From Lates calcarifer (lineage: Eukaryota; Chordata; Actinopteri; Centropomidae), in the NCBI RefSeq assembly GCF_001640805.2, contig NC_066836.1, positions 2,610,909 to 2,674,908 on the forward strand: a stretch of DNA of 64,000 bases. The letters are read 5' to 3'. Under the pieces are notes generated by a model. It was not told where the DNA came from, made no database searches, and was given only the letters and a program-made list of their open reading frames with translations. Of this stretch, positions 38,101-43,334 are shown one piece after another (position 1 is the first letter of the stretch; every line of letters begins with the position of its first letter). Both the position numbers and the translations under genes were made by a program.

Positions 38101-38554
38101 GTTATCCTTTAATGAGAGGATTTGCTGCTCATTGTAAGGTGGAATTTTTGGCTTTCAAACATCTTAATCAATAATGTAAATAGACTGTAGTGCTACATCA
38201 CAGGATTCTTCTCAGTGGTATCTACTACACTTTTTGATCATTTGTGTTTGAACAAGATAAAATTAGACCCATGTATGTTGTTTCCTCCTCTGTGCCTCCA
38301 GCGCGGTGTTCACATGGACCAACCTGCTGGTGGTGGTGGTGGAGCTGGATGGCTCGGAGCAGGAGGCCCTGGACCTGGTCCCCCTGGTCACCAACGTGGT
38401 GCTGGAGGAGCACTACCTGATTGTGGGTGTGGTGGTGGTGGTCGACATCGGCGTCATCCCCATCAACTCCCGCGGCGAGAAGCAGCGCATGCACCTGCGC
38501 GACGGCTTCCTGGCCGACCAGCTGGACCCCATCTATGTGGCTTACAACATGTAG
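3670..38554 (+). CDS. dip2c: dip2c, disco-interacting protein 2 homolog C (29 exons, 5' part missing)
   Basis: The span covers 29 coding exons listed separately below; joined they encode 1204 residues plus stop. DIP2 proteins are about 1550-1580 residues, so roughly 350 N-terminal residues (DMAP1-binding region and low-complexity linker) lie upstream. The part seen is two tandem adenylate-forming domains of the fatty acyl-AMP ligase-like type: window residues 1 to about 590, and about 617-1204. The duplication is visible: VALVFPNNDP...AFYGCLLAEVVP in domain 1 against VALVYPPG...AFYGCLYAGCVP in domain 2. Family knowledge: DIP2 proteins act in diacylglycerol/lipid homeostasis, and the vertebrate paralogues are expressed in the nervous system. 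DIP2C rather than A or B is chosen because many segments fit my recollection of DIP2C (for example SPTGEIPQFKG, RGLDLSRVRT, VVVVVDIGVIPINSRGEKQR). Teleosts can carry dip2ca and dip2cb and I cannot tell which this is. All exon junctions agree in phase; no frameshift or stop was seen. Confidence 0.96.
4950..5058 (+). repeat. dispersed repeat, copy 1 (partner at 20903-21010)
   Basis: From tagctctgagctcttct to ggactggtgagtag it matches 20903-21010 almost base for base (I see two mismatches). Same orientation, both in dip2c introns. Family unknown to me. Confidence 0.85.
6077..6110 (+). repeat. (CA)17 microsatellite
   Basis: Seventeen uninterrupted CA units. Confidence 0.98.
7591..7701 (+). CDS. 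dip2c: dip2c exon 2 (residues 32-68)
   Basis: Acceptor cccatag, donor gtaagt; 37 whole codons. Encodes VALVFPNNDPGAFMTAFYG and then CLLAEVVPVPIEVPLTRK. This is the domain 1 counterpart of the exon 17/18 junction in domain 2. Confidence 0.96.
7871..7894 (+). repeat. (AATTG) pentanucleotide repeat
   Basis: Nearly five perfect AATTG units. Confidence 0.95.
7913..8100 (+). repeat. interspersed repeat with AGGTCA half-sites
   Basis: Shares ggacaaactgatgcgatttt and tgaaggtcaaaggtcaaggt with stretches at 2596-2640 and 28300-28350. Recognised as a common teleost interspersed repeat; class not known to me. Confidence 0.6.
8977..9100 (+). CDS. dip2c: dip2c exon 3 (residues 69-109, splits 110)
   Basis: Acceptor ctctccag. 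Encodes DAGSQQIGFLLGSCGV and TSDACHKGLPKSPTGEIPQF. The donor, gtcaca, is off consensus at +3 but is fixed by the Gly codon shared with exon 4 (KG/WPK). Confidence 0.94.
9101..12063 (+). other. dip2c intron 3
   Basis: 3 kb, no coding similarity. Holds (GT)7 at 9593-9606, (GT)14 at 10737-10764 and a purine-rich tract at 10430-10630. The rest looks unique and AT-rich. Confidence 0.8.
10737..10764 (+). repeat. (GT)14 microsatellite
   Basis: Fourteen uninterrupted GT units. Confidence 0.97.
12064..12173 (+). CDS. dip2c: dip2c exon 4 (residues 110-146)
   Basis: Acceptor gtccag, donor gtaaag. Encodes WPKVLWFVAESKHLSKPP, RDWFPHIKDANQDTAYIE. It completes the split Gly and ends on a whole codon. Confidence 0.95.
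12174..13656 (+). other. dip2c intron 4
   Basis: 1.5 kb; I see no gene, RNA gene or clear repeat. Confidence 0.75.
13657..13759 (+). CDS. dip2c: dip2c exon 5 (residues 147-180, splits 181)
   Basis: Acceptor ctgtccag, donor gtaaca. Encodes YKTCKDGSVLGVTVMR, where other adenylating enzymes have the Ser/Thr/Gly P-loop. Here the loop is degenerate (TCKDGSVLG), unlike STTGMLAG in domain 2. Confidence 0.95.
13852..13916 (+). CDS. dip2c: dip2c exon 6 (residues 181-202)
   Basis: Acceptor cctccag after a CT-rich tract, donor gtaagg. Encodes ETIVNVLDFKKDVGLWHAV, LT. Only 65 nt, with 92 nt of intron before it. Confidence 0.95.
14114..14207 (+). CDS. dip2c: dip2c exon 7 (residues 203-233, splits 234)
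   Basis: Acceptor ctgtcag, donor gtacga. Encodes SVMNMMHVISIPYALMK and VNPLSWIQKVCQYK, typical of the DIP2 domain 1 core. Confidence 0.95.
14304..14423 (+). CDS. dip2c: dip2c exon 8 (residues 234-273, splits 274)
   Basis: Acceptor gtgtag, donor gtaaga. Encodes AKVACAKSRDMHWALVAH, RDQRDINLSSLRMLVVADG. It splits the Trp codon of SNPWSISS with exon 9. Confidence 0.95.
14424..15260 (+). other. dip2c intron 8
   Basis: 0.84 kb; nothing recognisable. Confidence 0.75.
15261..15375 (+). CDS. dip2c: dip2c exon 9 (residues 274-311, splits 312)
   Basis: Acceptor ctctctcag, donor gtacac. Encodes SISSCDAFLNVFQTKGLKPE and CPCASSPEALTVAIR. Confidence 0.96.
15376..16870 (+). other. dip2c intron 9
   Basis: 1.5 kb; the second half is a degenerate tandem repeat (see 16230-16760). 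No exon found. Confidence 0.8.
16230..16760 (+). repeat. degenerate minisatellite (tgtcctcactttcca-like)
   Basis: Words such as tgtcctcac, tgtccttgc, tgtccacac and tttccaaaa recur about every 20-35 nt, with strong divergence. The short ORFs across it follow from the repeat and are not genes. Confidence 0.65.
16871..17010 (+). CDS. dip2c: dip2c exon 10 (residues 312-358, splits 359)
   Basis: Acceptor ccctgcag, donor gtgaga. Encodes RPVEEGSTPPGRGVLSMQG, then SHGVIRVDSEEKLSVLTLQ. The proline/glycine stretch is the variable loop between DIP2 paralogues. Confidence 0.95.
17102..17238 (+). CDS. dip2c: dip2c exon 11 (residues 359-404)
   Basis: Acceptor tttctag, donor gtgagg. Encodes MMCVVKPEGVPLLCKTDEIG, then ELCVCTVATGTSYYGLAGM. 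The E-I-G-E-L-C stretch matches the core that precedes the RTG motif in adenylating enzymes. Confidence 0.95.
17324..17532 (+). CDS. dip2c: dip2c exon 12 (residues 405-473, splits 474)
   Basis: Acceptor ctcccag, donor gtgagt; the longest internal exon (209 nt). Contains FTRTGLLGFIGPAG (the A7-like RTG motif; a Leu sits where the catalytic Asp of RTGD is found) and GRRHNADDIVATALAVEP. Confidence 0.96.
17611..17725 (+). CDS. dip2c: dip2c exon 13 (residues 474-512)
   Basis: Acceptor tttgcag, donor gtaaat. Encodes IAVFSITVLHDERIVVVAE and RPDSTEEDSFQWMSRVLQ, the start of the small C-terminal lobe of domain 1. Confidence 0.96.
17726..19372 (+). other. dip2c intron 13
   Basis: 1.65 kb; holds a palindrome-like gctaacgttagctagc near 17880 and a fragment of a fish interspersed repeat at 19048-19165. 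Confidence 0.8.
19048..19165 (+). repeat. teleost interspersed repeat, 5' part
   Basis: Starts gtcaagtcaagtcagtttat and runs to acaaagagagacccaacaag, the same junction seen at 42908-43068. Recognised as a widespread fish element; the gcgacagtggcaag half is missing here. Confidence 0.6.
19373..19574 (+). CDS. dip2c: dip2c exon 14 (residues 513-579, splits 580)
   Basis: Acceptor cctccag, donor gtagag. Encodes QVGVYCLALVPSNTLPK, GGIHLSETKQLFLEGSLH and the cysteine-rich CNVLMCPHTCVTNLPKPR. Confidence 0.96.
19656..19765 (+). CDS. dip2c: dip2c exon 15 (residues 580-616)
   Basis: Acceptor ttcctcag, donor gtgtgt. Encodes MVGNLVSGKRIAQASGRDLG and IEDNDQARK, the linker that ends domain 1. A 6.7-kb intron follows. 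Confidence 0.95.
20903..21010 (+). repeat. dispersed repeat, copy 2 (partner at 4950-5058)
   Basis: Near-identical to 4950-5058 in the same orientation. Confidence 0.85.
22351..22450 (+). repeat. dispersed repeat, family with 34332-34430 and 37904-38005
   Basis: Shares gattcctacagagacag, accagaaacatctctatata and ccagactcca with 34332-34430; inverted match at 37904-38005. Confidence 0.8.
26497..26577 (+). CDS. dip2c: dip2c exon 16 (residues 617-643)
   Basis: Acceptor cttccag, donor gtaaga; 27 whole codons. Encodes FLFLSEVLQWRAQTTPDH and VLYTLLNSR, the start of adenylation domain 2. Confidence 0.95.
26578..26889 (+). other. dip2c intron 16
   Basis: 312 nt, with tgtgtg words near the acceptor; nothing else seen. 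Confidence 0.8.
26890..27013 (+). CDS. dip2c: dip2c exon 17 (residues 644-684, splits 685)
   Basis: Acceptor ccctcag, donor gtaaac. Encodes TCVQLHKRAEKIAAMLAER and DGDHVALVYPP, paralogous to the exon 1/2 region of domain 1. Confidence 0.95.
27014..28065 (+). other. dip2c intron 17
   Basis: 1.05 kb. The last 130 nt is strongly CT-rich, a long polypyrimidine tract before exon 18. No gene. Confidence 0.8.
28066..28187 (+). CDS. dip2c: dip2c exon 18 (residues 685-725)
   Basis: Acceptor ccctcag after a CT-rich stretch of about 130 nt, donor gtgaaa. Encodes IDLIVAFYGCLYAGCVPIT, then RPPHLQNIATTLPTVKMI. Confidence 0.95.
28188..28833 (+). other. dip2c intron 18
   Basis: Holds at about 28281-28430 a copy of the ggtcaaaggtcaaaggtcaa interspersed repeat. 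The long ORF across it (to 28877) is in another frame than exon 19. Confidence 0.75.
28834..28945 (+). CDS. dip2c: dip2c exon 19 (residues 726-762, splits 763)
   Basis: Acceptor gtgcag. Encodes SRSVCVMTTQLISKLLRSKE and AVDVRTWPPVLDT. The donor gtacac runs straight into a (CA)10 repeat. Confidence 0.95.
28949..28968 (+). repeat. (CA)10 at the 5' splice site of exon 19
   Basis: Begins three nt into the intron. CA repeats next to donors are known binding sites for hnRNP L. Confidence 0.95.
29040..29149 (+). CDS. dip2c: dip2c exon 20 (residues 763-799)
   Basis: Acceptor cctttag. Encodes DDLPKKKPPLLYKPSNPD and AYLDFSVSTTGMLAGVK, the P-loop-like A3 motif of domain 2. STTG is kept, but PKG of classical enzymes is LAG. 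The donor gtaaac is followed at once by (CA)15. Confidence 0.96.
29150..30269 (+). other. dip2c intron 20
   Basis: 1.1 kb with (CA)15 at its start and (TG)12 near 30133-30156; otherwise nothing recognised. Confidence 0.8.
29155..29184 (+). repeat. (CA)15 at the 5' splice site of exon 20
   Basis: Begins six nt into the intron after exon 20. Confidence 0.95.
30270..30400 (+). CDS. dip2c: dip2c exon 21 (residues 800-842, splits 843)
   Basis: Acceptor gctgcag, donor gtcaga. Encodes MSHTATSAFCRSIKLQCELY and LDPYCGLGFVLWCLC. Confidence 0.96.
30401..30996 (+). other. dip2c intron 21
   Basis: 0.6 kb, AT-rich, with an imperfect ATG/ATA trinucleotide stretch near 30585-30620; no gene. Confidence 0.8.
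30997..31165 (+). CDS. dip2c: dip2c exon 22 (residues 843-899)
   Basis: Acceptor ctctgcag, donor gtaaga. Encodes VYSGHQSILIPPSELEVNP and DTFCSYSVMELCTKGLGLQ. Confidence 0.96.
31248..31418 (+). CDS. dip2c: dip2c exon 23 (residues 900-956)
   Basis: Acceptor cctttag, donor gtcagt; 57 whole codons. Encodes SRGLDLSRVRTCVVVAEERP and FGCRVNLAICLQ. Because it ends on a whole codon, the downstream optional exon can be included or skipped in frame. Confidence 0.96.
31419..34174 (+). other. dip2c intron 23 (contains the candidate microexon)
   Basis: 2.75 kb. Besides the microexon at 32624-32653 it has a pyrimidine-rich region at 32440-32620 with (CCT)n at about 32578-32603. No other exon found. Confidence 0.8.
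32624..32653 (+). CDS. dip2c: candidate 30-nt optional microexon of dip2c (10 codons)
   Basis: The 30 nt between gctgctgtag and gtaggg would add PHRLGKLADQ between exon 23 (AICLQ) and exon 24 (GTSGPDP), keeping phase and adding no stop. It follows a long pyrimidine tract with (CCT)n and a TGCTGCTG motif just before the AG, the arrangement described for SRRM4/nSR100-controlled neuronal microexons. It is not needed for the core protein, so it would be an alternative cassette. This is inferred from splice sites and phase only. Confidence 0.6.
34175..34236 (+). CDS. dip2c: dip2c exon 24 (residues 957-976, splits 977)
   Basis: Acceptor tttctcag, donor gtgagt. Encodes PDPTTVYVDMRALRHD, an invariant DIP2 stretch. 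Confidence 0.96.
34237..36277 (+). other. dip2c intron 24
   Basis: 2 kb. The first 400 nt is a composite of fish repeats (34332-34645); the rest shows no gene. Confidence 0.8.
34332..34645 (+). repeat. composite interspersed repeat with inverted ends
   Basis: 34332-34430 (gattcctacagagacagag to tgacaaaaac) is partly mirrored in inverted order at 34615-34645 (gtttttgtcaatggagtctg). Between them lies the common fish word gtggtggaagaagtattcag. Resembles a small non-autonomous element with inverted ends; class not proven. Confidence 0.6.
36278..36335 (+). CDS. dip2c: dip2c exon 25 (residues 977-996)
   Basis: Acceptor ctccacag, donor gtgaga; 58 nt. Encodes VRLVERGSPHSLPLMESGK. Confidence 0.96.
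36415..36489 (+). CDS. dip2c: dip2c exon 26 (residues 997-1021)
   Basis: Acceptor ctgaacag, donor gtttgt (weak at +4/+5). 25 codons: ILPGVRIIIANPETKGPMG, then ESHLGE. Confidence 0.95.
36490..37164 (+). other. dip2c intron 26
   Basis: 0.67 kb, very AT-rich; nothing recognised. Confidence 0.8.
37165..37339 (+). CDS. dip2c: dip2c exon 27 (residues 1022-1079, splits 1080)
   Basis: Acceptor tttgtag, donor gtaagg. Encodes IWVHSGHNASGYFTVYGDE and ARTGYLGFLRRTELTDASG. The RTGYLGF stretch is the domain 2 counterpart of RTGLLGF in exon 12; Asp is again replaced. Confidence 0.96.
37441..37564 (+). CDS. dip2c: dip2c exon 28 (residues 1080-1120, splits 1121)
   Basis: Acceptor gtgtgtag after GT-rich sequence, donor gtgagg. 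Encodes RHDALYVVGALEEAMELRG and MRYHPIDIETSVIRTHKSIT. Confidence 0.96.
37565..38301 (+). other. dip2c intron 28
   Basis: 0.74 kb, largely repeat: gtggtggaagaagtatt at 37801 and the inverted copy of the 22351/34332 family at 37904-38005. Confidence 0.8.
37904..38005 (-). repeat. dispersed repeat, inverted copy
   Basis: Reverse complement of the 34332-34430 element: gttaatggagtctggtagtg, tgtttctggttaaac, then tctgtctctgtaggaatc. Confidence 0.8.
38302..38554 (+). CDS. dip2c: dip2c last exon 29 (residues 1121-1204 and stop)
   Basis: Acceptor gcctccag. Encodes FTWTNLLVVVVELDGSEQE, then VTNVVLEEHYLIVGVVVVVD and IPINSRGEKQRMHLRDGF, ending DPIYVAYNM with stop TAG at 38552-38554. IPINSRGEKQR lines up with the A10 lysine motif (P-x-x-S-x-G-K) of adenylating enzymes, and its Lys is present. 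Confidence 0.97.
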
Positions 38555-38636
38555 CTCCCCCTGGTGGCTGAAAACGGAGGTGGATGAATAATTATTTAGA
38601 AAGATGCAAAGACTGACTGCTCCTAAGACTGAAAAG

Positions 38637-38642
38637 AATAAA
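38637..38642 (+). terminator. dip2c: proximal poly(A) signal of dip2c
   Basis: Canonical AATAAA 83 nt after the stop codon. The downstream stretch (gactttttttttgccctg) is T-rich. It could give a very short 3' UTR. Confidence 0.4.
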
Positions 38643-41388
38643 AGCGGAGTCCAAGGCGGAGTTTTTGGCATAAGGGGAGGAAATAGTTGACTTTTTTTTG
38701 CCCTGAATATTGTCTCTCAGGCAGCACTTTATCGCAGGCTAAGTATCAAGTGGTTATGGTTAGCATTCAGCCAATGGTTTCAGTTTGAAAGCAGTGAGAT
38801 TTGTGCTCAGCCTGAGAGGAAGCGCAGCCACTTCCTTACAGGGCAAGAAAGTAGTCCCCCATTTTTGCCGACTGTTTACTGAAAAGTGGCAATCGTGTGG
38901 CCCAGAGGCAGAAGAGGACAATCGCTAACATAGCAAAGATTCTGGCTTTTAAAGTACATTTGGCTCATTCTATATTTTCCCGTTAAGTATTTCAAGTTTT
39001 TTTTCTTCTTTGGTTTGCTATTAACATGTCCTCTACAAAAAAGTTAAGGCTATTTTTTGAAAAGGATATTTACACAAAAACAAAACAAACTGTGGCAAAA
39101 ATGATATTTTTTGTTTTTACGATATCAACCATTACAAAAGTGTGAGATATGTTTTGATACGAGGGTGGGTCTCTGAGGAGGGGGGTGGGGGGGTGAATTG
39201 CAGCTGTCTTTCAATTTTACGATGAGGTACTAACCGTTTGTTTCATGTTAGCTTGTTTTTGTTTTTTTCACTTTTTTGTAAGCATAAGTGTTACGTTTGT
39301 TGTTGTTTTTTTTAAACTCAGCATTATTTTCAGAACCGTCCGTCCCAACTCAGCGGGAAATCAGTGCTAATTTTCATACACTAACAGCTGCAGCCTTTAA
39401 CTCTGTTTATTTTTCCGTACAAACAAGCTTCGACTGAAGCAAAACAATACATAAATTCATATCATGTAAGTATGTACAAAAAGAAACTGATTTAATTTAT
39501 TTTGTTTCTCTTTTAGAAGTATATGACGAGACGTTCAAGAATGTTTTGCTCTTGAATATTTGCTAATATAAAAAAAACAAAAAAGCATTGTATTATCTTG
39601 GGTGAAACGGACTCACATCAAGCATATTATGAAAAAATAGAAATATATGAGTATAGATTATATTAAAAGATGAGTTAAAGTATTCATCCCGGACAGAAGC
39701 AGTTCTACACACAATGCTTTTCATCTGTATGTTGGTCTGAAATGTTAAAGTCAGTCAAAAGGAAAACTATTGGAAGAACTGAAGAGTTTCATTCCTACTT
39801 CAATGAGTTCTGAACCAAAACTGACCAGTTTGGGGCATAAAAACATGAACGTTTAATAGATGAAGACTCTAAAAGTTTTGACCTTTTTCCTCCAAAAACA
39901 TTAGGACAGATGTTTTTTGATGAGTCATTCCTTAAAGTTGGTCATTTGTGCCTTGAGATTATAAATTATTTCTCAAATTTCTAATTGGTGCACTCTGTTT
40001 ATCTATTTAATTCTCTCAGTTTATTAATTTACATGATAATAAAACTGCATAATTTGCTTGTTCTGCTTTCTCATGTGGAGGGCAGCTCTAAGATTTCACC
40101 TCGCTCAGCCAGAAATTTAATCAATCTTAAAATTATTTAAATTGACTTAATTTATGAACTGATGATGTCTGTAATATCAGGGGTTTTATTAGGTTAGAAT
40201 AATGTGCAGAAAACTGCAGCAAAAGCACCATTAAAGGCAGTGAACAAAACTAATGCCAGTTGATAAATGTGGGATTTAAAATATGTTTAAAATTAACTCT
40301 GCAAATGTTTTTTAAGGAAAGAAATGCATTTGTTAAATGTCAAGGATACAAGAAATCACAGATTATCTGTAAGTTTAATGGTTTTAAAGATAATTTAGAT
40401 GTTTTAAATGCCTATTTTCAGGAGCTTTTATTGTATATTTTTCCAGGTTTTGGTTCAGTGACACCATGTTGTTTAACAGCCAAAATCCAAAGAATATCAC
40501 TGTATGTCTATGAATTTAAAGAAAACCTCAGTACATTAAATACACAGTTTATGTAATTTGAGGAAATAGTTTGTAATTTAGGATCACAAATCTAATTTTA
40601 AGAGATCCTGAACTAAGCTCTGTAACCTTACTTTCTTTGCTGTTAAGACACATTAACTGATTTTGGACATTTGCTGACCTCTTGTGGTGACCAGATGGAA
40701 TTGCAACAAGCATACGCTGGAATTTCTGATTCATTATAAAATTGAATTAATGTATGAACTCTTCATATATATCATGTTTATTAGGGAACAAACTGGTCTA
40801 TGAAATGTCATAAATGGGAAATTCTCCAAAACTGATTACTGGAATGAAACTCCTCAGTTCAAACAGACCAACAGCAGCACCAGACATGTTTTTGTTGTAA
40901 CACCTCCGGCTGGGAAAAAGGTGAATCCTCATCGACGCCTTTGAGTGCCCCCCGATTATGGCAGGTAGGCAGGCGAGCGGCCACTACTATTGTAAATATC
41001 AGAGTCAGAAGTCCCTCATATTTTTTACATGGACAGATCAATCAGGGCTCATTACAGTGATGTCACGACAGGAATAAAGACTGAAAACAGGAAGCAGAAG
41101 GTGAAAGGTGTTTTACCAGAGACCCTTTAACTCATTACAGAGCTGTGGAGGAGGTCAAAGGTCAGAGGAATATGACCTTCAGTCTGTGAAACGCGATTCA
41201 AGGTTTGATGCTTCTTGTCTTTGGCTGAGAATGTTCTAGTTTCAACACAAGGATTTTTTTTTTAAGATAAAGCACTTTCTTCACCGTTTGTTTCTCTTTC
41301 TTTTATCAGCAAAATGTATGTCCCCTGGTATGTTTTTTTTAAAGGTTTTAAAAATGTCTTATTTGAGTTGACATAAGTCTTTCAATTA

Positions 41389-41418
41389 AATAAATATTTC
41401 AACAATTTTGACAATAAA
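41389..41418 (+). terminator. dip2c: distal paired poly(A) signals of dip2c
   Basis: Two AATAAA hexamers 24 nt apart (41389 and 41413), followed within 20-60 nt by gtttttgtct and ttgtttgtg, a GU-rich downstream element. Confidence 0.5.
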
Positions 41419-41430
41419 AACAAGTTTTTG

Positions 41431-41700
41431 TCTCATTTATTATTGTTTGTGCAACTGTTGTTTTTTTTTTAAATTTGTTGCAAGTTTTGTATCAGTTTAT
41501 CAACAATAATAAAATTTTGATGCCTGAACTACAGTTTAGGTATCAAAATGGCCATAAAGGGAATTGCTAAGTTGAAATGATTCATTTTCTCCGTATTTAT
41601 TAATATACTTAATTCTAACATTTGAGCATAATGTTTCTTTACAATAATAAAATAACTCATTCTCATTCAATAACATTTCCCGTGATGCTCTGACATGTAT
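41431..41700. other. intergenic gap
   Basis: AT-rich; nothing recognised between the last poly(A) signal and the promoter-like region. Confidence 0.6.
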
Positions 41701-41722
41701 TAGACAACTTTACTTGTTTGTG

Positions 41723-41795
41723 ATTGGACGAAACCCACGCCGACCGTTTGTCTGCGTCTGACGTCATCGAAATGCAGGGAGTGAAACTCCATTTT
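41723..41795 (+). promoter_or_regulatory. promoter-like cluster: inverted CCAAT, CRE, YY1-like
   Basis: ATTGG (inverted CCAAT) at 41723-41727, the full CRE palindrome TGACGTCA at 41759-41766 and CCATTTT (YY1-like) at 41789-41795, with several CpGs and no TATA box, all within 110 nt before an ATG. This is the usual make-up of a broadly active vertebrate promoter. The fish-typical gtaagctagcttacgtagct follows downstream. Confidence 0.5.
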
Positions 41796-41828
41796 GCTCC
41801 ACATTGAAGACGCCAACAAGCGCAGAAA

Positions 41829-41960
41829 ATGCTGGTGTTCTGCTTTGCTTGTGATTGCTCTAATCGATCAAACCAAGGAATTACGAGACGTTTTTGTCGA
41901 GTATTACCAAAAGCTGCTGTTTATGAAGGGGGAAATGCAAGAAAGCGCCGTCAAATATAA
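41829..41960 (+). pseudogene. THAP-type zinc-finger N-terminus, truncated (first exon or relic)
   Basis: The 43-codon frame from ATG 41829 begins MLVFCFACDCSNRSNQGIT, then RRFCRVLPKAAVYEGG. C5, A7, C10, N12 and R13 sit exactly as in the start of THAP domains (C-x4-C-x-N-R), followed by an F..P stretch. THAP is a C2CH zinc-finger DNA-binding domain found in THAP proteins and P-element-type transposases. The frame stops at 41958-41960, before the second zinc pair. A strong donor (aag/gtaagc) lies at 42001-42002, and the other frame across it is open (W-E-E-R-S-W), suggesting a frameshift or a non-standard start. The second half of the domain is not found in the window. It could be a live first exon that I frame wrongly, or a decayed copy. 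Confidence 0.4.
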
Positions 41961-42001
41961 CTTCACCTGCCATTGGGAAGAGCGAAGTTGGATAATGCAA
42001 G

Positions 42002-43204
42002 GTAAGCTAGCTTACGTAGCTGTGTTTATGTGGCCTACTGTGCCTTCAGGAAACTTTGTATTGTTTTATTCTGGGATGGAGTTTGTACACTTGTGTTTTA
42101 ACGACATGGGTGTTAGCCAGGCTAGGGTGCAGCTGTCTATAGCTTTTAGTGAGCGTCTTTTTACTCTTTCTCCCAGTGTTGGCTCCTGAGTCACTGACAA
42201 GACATGGAAGCTACTGACGATGCTAATTTATCCATAAAATGTCATGTGGATTAGTAGAGACATTTAAATACATAATAAAGAGGTGTGTATTATTTGTTTA
42301 ACCTAATACAAACTGATGGTGACAGTGACTCTAAATCTATTAGAAAATATGCAGTTTTTTTCCGTAAAATGTTCATGTAGACACAATTAAAGTAGTTGCC
42401 CAGTGTATTACTTCAGTTTGAGCCATTTGGTCACAAGACATGGAAGTTACTGGAAAGGTGCAGGTTTGTCGACATGAATATTTATATAACCTAGAAAATG
42501 CACTGAAATATGAAAGAAGGAGTCTGGTATGGATTTTGAGACACTGAAACACAACATTGAAGCCGCTGAGTTGGGTAAATGTATATTTGTAGGTTGCTTT
42601 GTAGATTCTTACTTTGTTACATTGTTTGTATTGTTCAAGGCAGCGGCATACTTGTGGACACGATGCTAACTTAGCTTTTCAGTTACTGAAGCAGTTATTT
42701 TTTAAATCTTGATCATCTGACCCGTGTCAACACATAAACTGAGGTTGTAAGGACTGATTGCTGATAGTAGTTGCTGACTTTGTTTAAATATGGCGGATTG
42801 TTATTTTATGGGATGCCGTTGGTCGGACGATTTAGCTAAACTAGCTAACATGCGCTAACGCCAGTTGTCACCTGTTTCTGTCTCTTTCATCATGATTGCT
42901 TCAGTGATTAATATTTATATTATAACATTTACAAAGAGAGACCCAACAGTTCCAACCATGAGCAGCACTAAGTGACAGTGAAAAGTAAAAACTTTTAAGA
43001 TGCAGAAAGCTCGAGCAGAACCAGGCTCATAGTGGGTGGCTGTCTATTTCAACGGGTTGGGTTGAGATAGTTGATAGACACACAATCAGTTATCATTTTA
43101 GTTACATTTTCCCCAAATATTTGTTGTTGTTGGTTCTTCAGGAAGATAATTATCTTATCTTCAGGAGGCGATGATAGTCAACTTCTCTGAAACATTCCTC
43201 TAAT
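42002..43204 (+). other. region between the THAP-like exon and the macrosatellite
   Basis: 1.2 kb, intron-like if the THAP exon is real. Holds gctaac-type words near 42830-42855 and a diverged copy of the fish gagagacccaac/cgagcagaaccaggctc element at 42908-43068. No coding similarity. Confidence 0.6.
42908..43068 (+). repeat. teleost interspersed repeat, diverged copy
   Basis: acaaagagagacccaacag, agcagcactaagtgacagtg and gctcgagcagaaccaggctc occur in order. The 3' half matches the stretch inside every long linker of the array (for example 44871-44980). Confidence 0.65.
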
Positions 43205-43334
43205 GTTTGTTAAATGTTCTGTTTCAGCTGTCATGTTGAATATTTCTGTGTTTTCATGGTTAAACTGTTGATGTGGAATCGGTAGTAGTATATTGATCAT
43301 ATTCCTTTGTATGTTTCTCTTTGATTTCCTCCAG

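Larger units (their letters stand above)
38555..41430 (+). other. dip2c: probable 3' UTR of dip2c
   Basis: No ORF with family resemblance follows the stop. The stretch is AT-rich with T-runs typical of long vertebrate 3' UTRs. Poly(A) signals AATAAA occur at 38637-38642 (only 83 nt after the stop), 40038-40043, 41389-41394 and 41413-41418. The last pair is followed by a GT/T-rich stretch suited to a cleavage site near 41430. The end is an inference; shorter isoforms are possible. Confidence 0.55.

Noticed and set aside
38225..38671. 148-codon minus-strand ORF and a 118-codon plus ORF at 38215-38571
   Set aside because: Both are out-of-frame shadows of dip2c exon 29.
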